This document shows positions 7,601-13,006 of a stretch of 13,431 nt of DNA, piece after piece. Position 1 is the stretch's first letter, and every line of letters begins with the position of its first letter. Location of the stretch: NCBI GenBank assembly GCA_017530275.1, contig JAFXMP010000062.1, positions 1 through 13,431 on the forward strand, written 5' to 3'. Both the position numbers and the translations under genes were made by a program. The notes under the pieces are model-generated. The model searched no databases and was not told where the DNA came from. It saw nothing but the letters and a program-made list of their open reading frames with translations. This DNA comes from Clostridia bacterium. Its GTDB lineage: Bacteria; Bacillota_A; Clostridia; Christensenellales; Aristaeellaceae.

Positions 7601-7850
7601 CCAGACGGTTCCGGTAAAAAGCGACGGTCCGCCTTTGGCCGCTGCCCGCATCCTCGATGGGAACCGAAAACAGGTCGCCGTCGTTGAAGGTGTGCGGAAG
7701 GCTCACCGTTTCCCACGTTTGATCGTCATAATCAGGCGCATAGAAAAGGCGGCCCCTCCCGTCCCGGCAGCGTTCCATGGCGTCCCGCAGCGGAAAAACA
7801 TTTGCCAGATGAAATCGCCAGCCATGATGGAAAAAGAACGTATTATCCAT
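4602..7850 (-). CDS. Glycoside hydrolase family 2-like protein with an atypical acid/base motif and a C-terminal copper-amine-oxidase-N-like domain
   Basis: This 1082-residue protein has GH2 architecture: a jelly-roll sugar-binding domain (about 35-210), an immunoglobulin-like domain (about 211-375), a TIM barrel (about 380-680), a DUF4982-like segment (about 720-795) and a GH2 C5-like Ig domain (about 797-910). The tail (about 960-1080; ILVNGQEPDF, LLVDGR) resembles the copper amine oxidase N-terminal repeat found in Bacillota surface proteins. The usual GH2 acid/base motif W-x-x-G-N-E reads W492-E-A-G-N-N497, so the usual glutamate is asparagine. The likely nucleophile is E561 in TETEY. It could be a beta-galactosidase, beta-glucuronidase or other exo-glycosidase trimming side sugars; the substrate cannot be read. 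No signal peptide is present. I chose the ATG at 7850 (GGGGA upstream); an in-frame TTG at 7928 would start inside the hairpin. Confidence 0.85.
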   Translation of the reverse strand: MDNTFFFHHGWRFHLANVFPLRDAMERCRDGRGRLFYAPDYDDQTWETVSLPHTFNDGDLFSVPIEDAGSGQRRTVAFYRNRLDLSEEQRSMRVFLSFEGVRQTCYVWVNGHMAGYHENGVGPFGFDLTPFLSADGKNGIAIATDNTSTRNIPFCVAETPNHPLAEPGAFLFPQEASVPDRAAGVGFQWNCNDFNPVVGGLSQPVRIHLKRDVHLTLPLYANLRTHGTYIWADNFDLQAGAADIFVQAEIKNLSNRPVLAKVQAEIADIRGEIKAVFGSREITVPPLREFGHVLSVVPEDAYRYDAREERFCPVSEEEAAPTDIRSRDTCTLLCRARVSGLRFWEPAYPKLYTVLVRLFSDGELSDTERIETGFRQTGYDSDAGVTINGHPVFLRGYAQRASNEWAASGIAPQWMHDQDARWIRESNANHIRFMHVAGSPSDLRAFDRYGVVCTQPAGDKEKETFGRQWDQRVELMRDVILAYRNHPSVFFWEAGNNSISAEHMREMRLLKEALDPHGGRWMGCRTLNTEEVAAESEYVGTMLNRHAARFLSLHGPVTETEYLREEAPRRVWDDFSPPDYDYKNRYLGKGGKKQKGLDFYDLTSEDLAMAAARGYAEFFHDRMGGGSGKNYYSACAALCWTDSAQHGRQSYSENGRMSGRVDAIRVKKQNYDVFRVLQSAVPELKILGHWNYPPVSEETYLYEEKRFNGVYWEGTGRYARRDARHKTVHCAASYPIARVRLYVNGKPAGECAKPENSFIFSFPDVDVTQSGFVEAIGFGLDGRELARDRLETAGPPARLLLSPHTAPGGLRANGSDLAYVDVDVTDSEGRTVPLCDLRIDFALNGAGVFLGGYNSGRFEGNGRHDNVIHQPFVFAECGKNRVLIRAGKEPGIIELTASARGLAPVKTEIPVVPAETSPLSLACFARMEEEPAGLPGREQNNIPSVPEMDALKYVPDRENYCKILVNGQEPDFRNVRAVNKNGSVWGNVLCILERMHGMASDRMDWSWQPKDQRLVLRSGGHTVEARVGTTHLLVDGRENLMDGAPYLTDEGILVMEVNAIAGYVQGAAVQYDDKIGALRISL

Positions 7851-7888
7851 ATCATCCCCGCTTTTTTCAGTTGCCAGCTCAGGAAACA

Positions 7889-7926
7889 GAGGGGGCTGCC
7901 GCCCAGAATGGAAACGGCAGCCCCTC
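7889..7926 (-). terminator. GC-rich intercistronic hairpin after the binding-protein gene
   Basis: On the minus strand GAGGGGCTGCCG (7926-7915) pairs with CGGCAGCCCCCTC (7901-7889), giving a stem of 10 uninterrupted pairs plus three more across a one-base bulge, with a 13-nt loop. It lies 20 bp after the binding-protein stop. The following U-tract (TGTTTCC) is weak, so it is probably a leaky terminator or a 3' mRNA stabiliser rather than an operon end. Such hairpins are common behind binding-protein genes, which need more product than their permeases. Confidence 0.75.
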
Positions 7927-7946
7927 AAGGTTATTGGTTTTTCGGA

Positions 7947-9452
7947 TTATTCAGCCATCATGGCATGATACGCTTCGTTGTATTCCGCGGTGATCTTGTC
8001 GCCGCCCTGCATGGCCCAGTCTTCCCAGGCAGCCTGCAGGCCCGCTTCGTCGATCAGGCCGGCAATATACTGCACAGCCGCGTCAGAGATGATGGTGCTC
8101 AGCTGGGTGCCGAAAGCCACGTTGGTTTCGCTGATCAGCGGATAGCAGGGATCGGCCACAGCGTACTGAGCGAATTCTTCGTTCAGCTGGTTGTAGCGTT
8201 CACGCAGGTTGGTGAGGCCCTTGTTCACGGCGGCGGGAGGATTCTCCAGGTTGCCAGCAACGCCCATGCCCAGCTGGTTCATGGAGCTGAAATACATGGC
8301 GCTGCGGTTGCCGTAGCTGTCGTCTCCTTCGGGAGTGAAGCGGTGGCCGTCTTCGCCGACTTCATAGGTGACGCCTTCCAGACCGGCGTTGATGATGGTC
8401 TGGCCTTCGGAGCTGTTCAGCCAATCCAGGAACTTGAGCACTTTGGGCAGATCCGCTTCGGAAACGCTCTTAGTGATCAGGATTTCTCCGGAGAAACCAG
8501 CGTTCTGGGGCCAAACGGTGATGGAGCCGTCAGCCTTCTTCAGGCCGCACACGGACATGAAAATCTGTTCGGTGGTGCCGGCGTTGTTTTCAAACCATTC
8601 CTGCTGACGATGGGCGTTGTCCATGCAGTCAAAGCGCATGAAAGCCTTGCCGGTGCGCTCGATGTTGTCCCATTCAGAGGTGGAAATCTGGGCGAAGTTG
8701 GGGTCGATGCCGCCGATTTCATACAGATGGCGCAGCCAGTCCAGACCTTCCTTGTACGCGGGGCTCTTGTGGGCGGGATAGATGTCGCCATTCTCATCAA
8801 CGCCCCAGTTGTTGGGAGCGCCGAAAGCGATGGTGATGTAGCTGATGGTGCCCGCGGTGTAGGAGCACATGTTCAGAGCGTAGGTGTCGTTGCTGTAGGT
8901 AGCCAGGGCTTCCGCCAGCTTGGTCAGATCGTCAATGGTCTCAGGCACGGTTTCAATACCCTGGGCCTTGGCGATGTCGGTGCGGTAGTACATACCGCCG
9001 CGGGGATAAGCGCGGGAACGGAAGATGCCGTATACGTGGCCATCCACGGCGATGTTCTGATACACGGAATCAGCGCCGGCAGCCAGATACGGATAGTTGG
9101 CTTCGTCCTGCACGGCTTCGGTCAGATCCCAGAAAGCGCCGGCACGGGCGGAGTCGATGATGATGGGAGCGCGGGCATCGGTGGCGGCGATCAGCATGGG
9201 CAGATTCTTGTCCGCCAGGGTGGTGCTCAGGATCTCACCGTAGGTGGAGTTGGGGCCCCACAGGATGTTCAGCTTCACACCGGCTTTTTCTTCAATAGCC
9301 GCCAGGATGGGGTTGTTTTCCGTGGTGAAGTCGATTTCAGAGGGGAACTGCGGCAGCAGAACGGTGATTTCAAATGGTTCTTCGGCCATAGCGAAGCTCG
9401 CCATGGAAAGCGCCATCACCATTGCCAGGAACAGAGCAACCAGTTTCTTCAT
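7947..9452 (-). CDS. Extracellular sugar-binding protein of an Lpl/Ytc-type ABC transporter
   Basis: This 501-residue family 1 solute-binding protein would capture pectin-derived oligosaccharides outside the membrane and pass them to the two permeases upstream. It has a signal peptide: KK, a hydrophobic run 4-20, and AMA at 21-23 before EEPFEITVLL. No lipobox cysteine is present, so signal peptidase I cleavage is predicted rather than lipoprotein anchoring, which is unusual for a Gram-positive binding protein. Length and features such as NPILAAIEEKAGVKLN and IFRSRAYPRGGMYYRTD fit the LplA/YtcQ group. The ATG at 9452 has AAGGAGGAAA upstream. Hairpin-forming sequences lie on both sides of the cistron (9488-9502 and element B upstream, 7889-7926 downstream), which may raise its mRNA level. 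Confidence 0.92.
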   Translation of the reverse strand: MKKLVALFLAMVMALSMASFAMAEEPFEITVLLPQFPSEIDFTTENNPILAAIEEKAGVKLNILWGPNSTYGEILSTTLADKNLPMLIAATDARAPIIIDSARAGAFWDLTEAVQDEANYPYLAAGADSVYQNIAVDGHVYGIFRSRAYPRGGMYYRTDIAKAQGIETVPETIDDLTKLAEALATYSNDTYALNMCSYTAGTISYITIAFGAPNNWGVDENGDIYPAHKSPAYKEGLDWLRHLYEIGGIDPNFAQISTSEWDNIERTGKAFMRFDCMDNAHRQQEWFENNAGTTEQIFMSVCGLKKADGSITVWPQNAGFSGEILITKSVSEADLPKVLKFLDWLNSSEGQTIINAGLEGVTYEVGEDGHRFTPEGDDSYGNRSAMYFSSMNQLGMGVAGNLENPPAAVNKGLTNLRERYNQLNEEFAQYAVADPCYPLISETNVAFGTQLSTIISDAAVQYIAGLIDEAGLQAAWEDWAMQGGDKITAEYNEAYHAMMAE

Positions 9453-9487
9453 TTGGGTTTCCTCCTTTTAAAATTTGTTATCGTTCA

Positions 9488-9502
9488 GCGGCTTCCAGCC
9501 GC
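9488..9502 (-). promoter_or_regulatory. Small hairpin upstream of the binding-protein start
   Basis: GCGGCT and AGCCGC form a perfect 6-bp stem with a 3-base loop, about 20 bases upstream of the AAGGAGG ribosome binding site of the binding-protein gene. There is no U-tract directly after it, so it is not a typical terminator. A role in mRNA processing or stability is possible but unproven. Confidence 0.4.
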
Positions 9503-9522
9503 GGATAACCCGTTTGAGTTTT

Positions 9523-9620
9523 AGAGTGGAGAATTGAGAGTTGAGATTTATCATAGCTGCAATACTGAGAATCCAGATGTACGGACAAATACTATCTCAA
9601 CTCTCCGCTCTCGACTCTCT
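9523..9620. repeat. Intergenic inverted element B with heptamer-repeat arms
   Basis: The left arm (9523-9547) ends GAGAGTTGAGAT. The right arm (9594-9620) is its inverted counterpart and begins ATCTCAACTCTC, a perfect 12-bp inner stem followed by imperfect pairing. Both arms are degenerate tandem copies of GAGAGTT. The core is about 46 bp. The element ends 7 bp from the stop codon of the LplC-like permease gene (9628-9630), so in mRNA it folds between that cistron and the binding-protein cistron. Confidence 0.82.
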
Positions 9621-9627
9621 GCCATGC

Positions 9628-10569
9628 TTATCCTTTCAAAGCGCCGACCATAACGCCCTTGACGAAGTACTTCTGCAGGAAGGGATACACGCACATGATG
9701 GGCACAGTGGACACCACGATAACGGCCATTTTGACGGACTGTTCCGGGGGTTTGACAAATTCCGGGTCCAGGTTGTTCATGTCGCCGGCCGTGCCGTTGC
9801 TCATGATGATCAGCTCGCGCAGCAGCACCTGCAGAGGCCACTTTTCCTTCGCGCCGGTCATGTAGATCATGGCGGAGAAGTAAGCGTTCCAGTGGCCCAC
9901 GGCGTAGAACAGGCCGAAGGTGGCCAGCACGGGCAGGGAGAGGGGCAGCACGATCTTCCACAACACGCCGATATCCGTGCAGCCGTCGATGGAGGCGGAT
10001 TCTTCCAGTTCCTGAGGAATGCCCTGGAAGAAGTTCTTCACGATCATCATGTTGTACGCGCTGATCGCGCCGGGCAGCAGCACCGACCAATAGGTGTTTT
10101 TCAGGTTCAGGATGTTGGCCACCACGATGTAGCCGGGAATCATGCCGCCGGAGAAGAACATGGAGAAAATGACCATGTTCAGGAAGAAGTTCCTTCCGCG
10201 AAGGCGGGACTTGGATAGGGCGTAGGCCATGGTGACGGTGAAAAACAGATTGATCGCGGTGCCGAACACCGTAATGAACACACTGTTGCCAAAGCCCTGC
10301 AGGATTTTATTGGAGGAGAAGATGTACCGGTAGGCATCAACGGTAATGTCCTGAGGAATAAAGAACATGGGCCGGGTGGCGATTTCATATTCCGTAGCGA
10401 AGGACGCGCCGATAATGTAGATGAAAGGGAGGATGGTGGTAATGGCCGCAAGAGTAACGATGAGGTAATTCAGCACATCGAAGACGCGGCTTGCGACGGT
10501 AGCGTTCTGGCCAACGGGGCCGGAGGACTCGAGCATTTTTTTAGGCGTCTTGGATACGGTGTTTTCCAT
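9628..10569 (-). CDS. Sugar ABC transporter permease, LplC/YtcP type
   Basis: This 313-residue integral membrane protein of the binding-protein-dependent (MalG-like) permease class forms half of the transport channel. Six membrane segments are discernible: near 33-55, 96-116, 128-150, 160-178, 208-226 and 280-296. The cytoplasmic EAA loop that contacts the ATPase is at about 189-213 (EESASIDG, then IVLPLSLP). Residues 140-185 (SGGMIPGYIVV, MMIVKNFFQGIP) are typical of the LplC group. The ATG at 10569 follows GGAGGAAAGCG, 18 bp after the partner permease stop, so the two are co-translated neighbours. No ATPase gene is in the window; relatives share a single MsmX-like ATPase encoded elsewhere. 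Confidence 0.95.
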   Translation of the reverse strand: MENTVSKTPKKMLESSGPVGQNATVASRVFDVLNYLIVTLAAITTILPFIYIIGASFATEYEIATRPMFFIPQDITVDAYRYIFSSNKILQGFGNSVFITVFGTAINLFFTVTMAYALSKSRLRGRNFFLNMVIFSMFFSGGMIPGYIVVANILNLKNTYWSVLLPGAISAYNMMIVKNFFQGIPQELEESASIDGCTDIGVLWKIVLPLSLPVLATFGLFYAVGHWNAYFSAMIYMTGAKEKWPLQVLLRELIIMSNGTAGDMNNLDPEFVKPPEQSVKMAVIVVSTVPIMCVYPFLQKYFVKGVMVGALKG

Positions 10570-10587
10570 ACCGCTTTCCTCCTTTCC

Positions 10588-11544
10588 TTAATACAGGCCC
10601 TGTTCGCCGAGCGCGTGGGCAATTTTGTTGGAAGAGACCACCAGCGTGACGCTCACCACAGCCTTCATCAGGCCGATGGCGGAAGCGTAGGAGAACTGGC
10701 CGTTCTGAATGCCCTGCTGGTACACAAACACGTCCAGGGTCTGGCTGACCTTGCGGTTCAGGGGGTTGGCCATCAGGATCAGGTGGTCAGCGCCCGTATC
10801 CAGCACGCTGCCCATGCGCAGGATCAGCATCAGCACGATGGTAGAGCGGATGGCGGGCAGAGTGATGTGCCACAGGCGGCGGAGCCGTCCCGCGCCGTCC
10901 ACCATGGCGGCTTCATACAGCTGGGTATCCACGTTGGTCAGGGCCGCCAGGAAGATGATGGTGCCCCAGCCGGTTTCCTTCCAGATGTTCTGGCCGATGA
11001 TCATCCAGCGGAAGGTGTCCGGCGAACCCATATAGTTGATGGGGTAGCCAAATATCTGCTGGGTGAGCTTGTACACAATGCCGGAAGGCCCGAACATCAC
11101 GAAGGTGATGGATACGACGATCACGATGGAAATGAAGTGGGGCACGTACAAAAGGGTTTGCAGCAGCTTTTTGTACCGCAGGGACCGCATTTCGTTGAGC
11201 AGCAGCGCCAGAATGATGGGCGCCGGGAAAGTGAAGATGATGCTCATCAGGGAGAGGATCAGGGTATTGGTCAGATACGTGACCCAGGCGGGGAAGCTAA
11301 AGAAGTACTGGAACCATTTCAGGCCCACCCACTGGCTGCCCAGCACCCCGGAATAGGGCACGTAGTTTTCAAAGGCGATCACGATGCCGAACATGGGCAG
11401 ATACTTGAAGATGATGAAGTAAATCAGACCTGGCAGCAGCAGGATATACAGCCACCGATCCCGGCTGATATCCGCCCCAAGCCTGCGCCAGTATTCTTTT
11501 CCCGTCCCGTGGAGCTTTTTCCGCTCCGCCGCCTTGGTGCTCAT
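10588..11544 (-). CDS. Sugar ABC transporter permease, LplB/YteP type
   Basis: This 318-residue MalF-like permease is the partner of the following gene. The N-terminus is short and charged, and the first membrane segment is at about 32-50 (WLYILLLPGLIYFIIFKYLP, the LplB hallmark), followed by segments near 92-115, 129-150, 180-200, 235-250 and 288-303. The EAA loop is at 211-231 (YEAAMVDGAG, then ITLPAIR) and is a canonical match for ATPase docking. The ATG at 11544 has AAAGGATG upstream. It follows the GH105 gene across element C, so hydrolase and transporter share the transcript expected from the promoter at 12808-12837. Confidence 0.95.
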   Translation of the reverse strand: MSTKAAERKKLHGTGKEYWRRLGADISRDRWLYILLLPGLIYFIIFKYLPMFGIVIAFENYVPYSGVLGSQWVGLKWFQYFFSFPAWVTYLTNTLILSLMSIIFTFPAPIILALLLNEMRSLRYKKLLQTLLYVPHFISIVIVVSITFVMFGPSGIVYKLTQQIFGYPINYMGSPDTFRWMIIGQNIWKETGWGTIIFLAALTNVDTQLYEAAMVDGAGRLRRLWHITLPAIRSTIVLMLILRMGSVLDTGADHLILMANPLNRKVSQTLDVFVYQQGIQNGQFSYASAIGLMKAVVSVTLVVSSNKIAHALGEQGLY

Positions 11545-11570
11545 AAGCGATTCATCCTTTCAAAAACGCG

Positions 11571-11690
11571 GTGAGTTGAGAGGTGAGAGTTAAGAGTTGA
11601 GAGATGAGAGTTGAGATGATATAGTGCCGTCACAAGAGAATTCCGTTTGCCTGACTATAAAACCTAGCTCTCAGCTCTCCGCTCTTTGCC
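11571..11690. repeat. Intergenic inverted element C with heptamer-repeat arms
   Basis: The left arm (11571-11616) is a clear tandem array of about six and a half heptamers close to GAGAGTT. The right arm (11664-11690) is an inverted array of about four units. The core (11617-11663) ends GACTATAAAAC, nearly the same as element A (GACTATATAAAAC), and both have GTTTGC upstream of that. The element begins 26 bp upstream of the LplB-like permease start and ends 13 bp from the GH105 stop codon. The unequal arm lengths suggest copy-number change by slippage. Confidence 0.85.
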
Positions 11691-11703
11691 GTCGTGCGGC
11701 CCG

Positions 11704-12747
11704 TCATTCCCTGATCATCAGTTCCGTCAGCATCAGGAAGGTGAGGCCCTGGCCGTAAGCGGTGGGCGTGACGATGATATCCTTATAGTGCTGCAAATTG
11801 TAGCCCATGCCTGTGCCGCCGGATACGCCCTGCACCGCGCCGGTTTCGTCGATCTGATCCAGCACGGCATTCGCGGACAGCATGGCCATTTGCTGATAAG
11901 GCTCCTGAGGCAGCCAGCCCAGACGCAAGCCCTTTAATACCCCGTAAGCAATGGCGGCGGTTGCGCTGGTTTCGCAATAGGTTTCCTCTACGTTGATCAG
12001 CGTGGTATACAGGCCGTTCACCCGCTGGTACTTCCACAGGGCCAACACCTGATCCATCCAGGCGGCGCGAATCATGCGCATGGAAGCGTCGTTCCGCTTG
12101 GTGATATCAAATAATTCCACGGCGGCGGCGGTGAACCAGGCGTTGCCCCTGGCCCAAAAGGCTTCGGCGAAATTGTGGCGGCGGTCGAAGGTCCAGCCGT
12201 GGTAGAACAGGCCGTTCACCTTGTTCTGCAAATACCGAATATGAATCAAAAACTGGTATTCAGCTTCTTCGATCAATTCAGGACGGTTCAGCGCCACGCC
12301 TGCTTTCGCCAGGAACAGGCCCACCATAAACAGGGTATCGCACCATAATTGCTGATAATGCTTGTTCCACACCGTGCAGTGCTGCAACCCGCCGTACTCC
12401 GTACGGGGCATTTCCTTCATCACCCAGTCGATCCAGCTTTCGATCACGGGCAGATATTCACGGTTTTTCGTTTCATCATACAGGCAGACAAGCGTCAGCA
12501 CCGGGGCCACGGTGTTCACGTTCCGGTGGGGCTGCTGTTCCCTGTGCAGCATATCATCGTACCAGGAAATCAGGTAGTCCAGGATAGCCTTGTCGCCGCT
12601 TTGCTGGTAGGTTTTATAAATCCCGTACAGCGCCACGCCCGTGGGCCATTCCCAGTTGTTCATGGTCAGATGGCCCCTGGAAGGGTCGTTTCCATCCGCC
12701 CGCTTGAGCATGCCCAGCACCTGATCTGCTATTTCATGATAATTCAT
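11704..12747 (-). CDS. Unsaturated rhamnogalacturonyl hydrolase (GH105)
   Basis: GH105 enzymes hydrate the 4,5-double bond of the unsaturated galacturonyl residue that lyases leave at the end of rhamnogalacturonan oligosaccharides, releasing the uronic acid. This 347-residue alpha6/alpha6-barrel protein fits the usual size (about 340-380). Family features seen are WEWPTGVALYGIY near the start, WCDTLFM with the likely catalytic D137, and the substrate-site stretch FYHGWTFD to AFWARGNAW (181-204). The resemblance is to Bacillus YesR/YteR. No signal peptide, so cytoplasmic. The ATG at 12747 has AGGGGA seven bases upstream, and a near-perfect sigma-A promoter follows within 90 bp. It is the first gene of the leftward cluster. 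Confidence 0.95.
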   Translation of the reverse strand: MNYHEIADQVLGMLKRADGNDPSRGHLTMNNWEWPTGVALYGIYKTYQQSGDKAILDYLISWYDDMLHREQQPHRNVNTVAPVLTLVCLYDETKNREYLPVIESWIDWVMKEMPRTEYGGLQHCTVWNKHYQQLWCDTLFMVGLFLAKAGVALNRPELIEEAEYQFLIHIRYLQNKVNGLFYHGWTFDRRHNFAEAFWARGNAWFTAAAVELFDITKRNDASMRMIRAAWMDQVLALWKYQRVNGLYTTLINVEETYCETSATAAIAYGVLKGLRLGWLPQEPYQQMAMLSANAVLDQIDETGAVQGVSGGTGMGYNLQHYKDIIVTPTAYGQGLTFLMLTELMIRE

Positions 12748-12807
12748 GGACGATTCCCCTTTTCACATGTCATTCCTGGGAACATTCATTCAAATTCGTA
12801 CAGTATC

Positions 12808-12837
12808 ATTATACCTATGGACGCAATTATTTGTCAA
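12808..12837 (-). promoter_or_regulatory. Consensus sigma-A promoter for the leftward pectin operon
   Basis: On the minus strand TTGACA (12837-12832) and TATAAT (12813-12808) are separated by 18 bp; both hexamers are perfect. The predicted start is near 12800, giving a leader of about 53 nt before the GH105 ATG. No other promoter of comparable quality was found for the genes downstream, so this likely drives the whole cluster. Confidence 0.85.
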
Positions 12838-12893
12838 TCCTTTTTGCGGGTGAAAAGCTTCCTTCTTTTTTTCATATTCTGACTGATTTCAAC

Positions 12894-12908
12894 CATTTTA
12901 ACAAAATG
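12894..12908. promoter_or_regulatory. Palindrome between the divergent promoters, candidate operator
   Basis: CATTTTAACAAAATG is a perfect 6-bp inverted repeat around a 3-bp centre. It lies 56 bp upstream of the leftward -35 and 23 bp upstream of the rightward -35, so a regulator bound here could affect both units. AAAAT at 12903-12907 also pairs with ATTTT at 12913-12917. The region is AT-rich, so chance palindromes are possible and no regulator gene is in the window. Confidence 0.35.
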
Positions 12909-12931
12909 ACCAATTTTCTTGCTTTCGCTTC

Positions 12932-12960
12932 TTGAAGTCCCGAAAAATATTTGTTATAAT
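12932..12960 (+). promoter_or_regulatory. Extended -10 sigma-A promoter for the GH112 gene
   Basis: TTGAAG (12932-12937), a 17-bp spacer and a perfect TATAAT (12955-12960) preceded by TG at 12952-12953 (extended -10) form a strong promoter pointing right. Transcription should start near 12967, about 40 nt before the GH112 ATG. Confidence 0.82.
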
Positions 12961-13006
12961 CTCCCCGAATTTGGTTCGATTTTGACAGGCTGGGGGTAAA
13001 AATCAT

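Noticed and set aside
7851..7928. A TTG start at 7928 for the GH2 gene
   Set aside because: It would place coding sequence in the intercistronic hairpin. The residues it adds do not look like GH2, and the ATG at 7850 begins right at the family-like sequence.
7500..9524. A 674-codon open frame on the plus strand antisense to the binding-protein and GH2 genes
   Set aside because: It overlaps two well-supported genes and its product (rich in VH, GG, FGQ runs) has no domain I recognise. Long antisense frames are expected opposite GC-biased codons, and there is no suitable ribosome binding site.
10615..11574. A 319-codon plus-strand frame opposite the LplB-like permease
   Set aside because: It is very rich in H, D and Q, as is typical of the reverse strand of a membrane protein gene. 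The permease with its EAA loop is the real gene.
12748..13006. A riboswitch in the leaders of the divergent units
   Set aside because: The leaders are only about 40-53 nt, and no known aptamer core was recognised.
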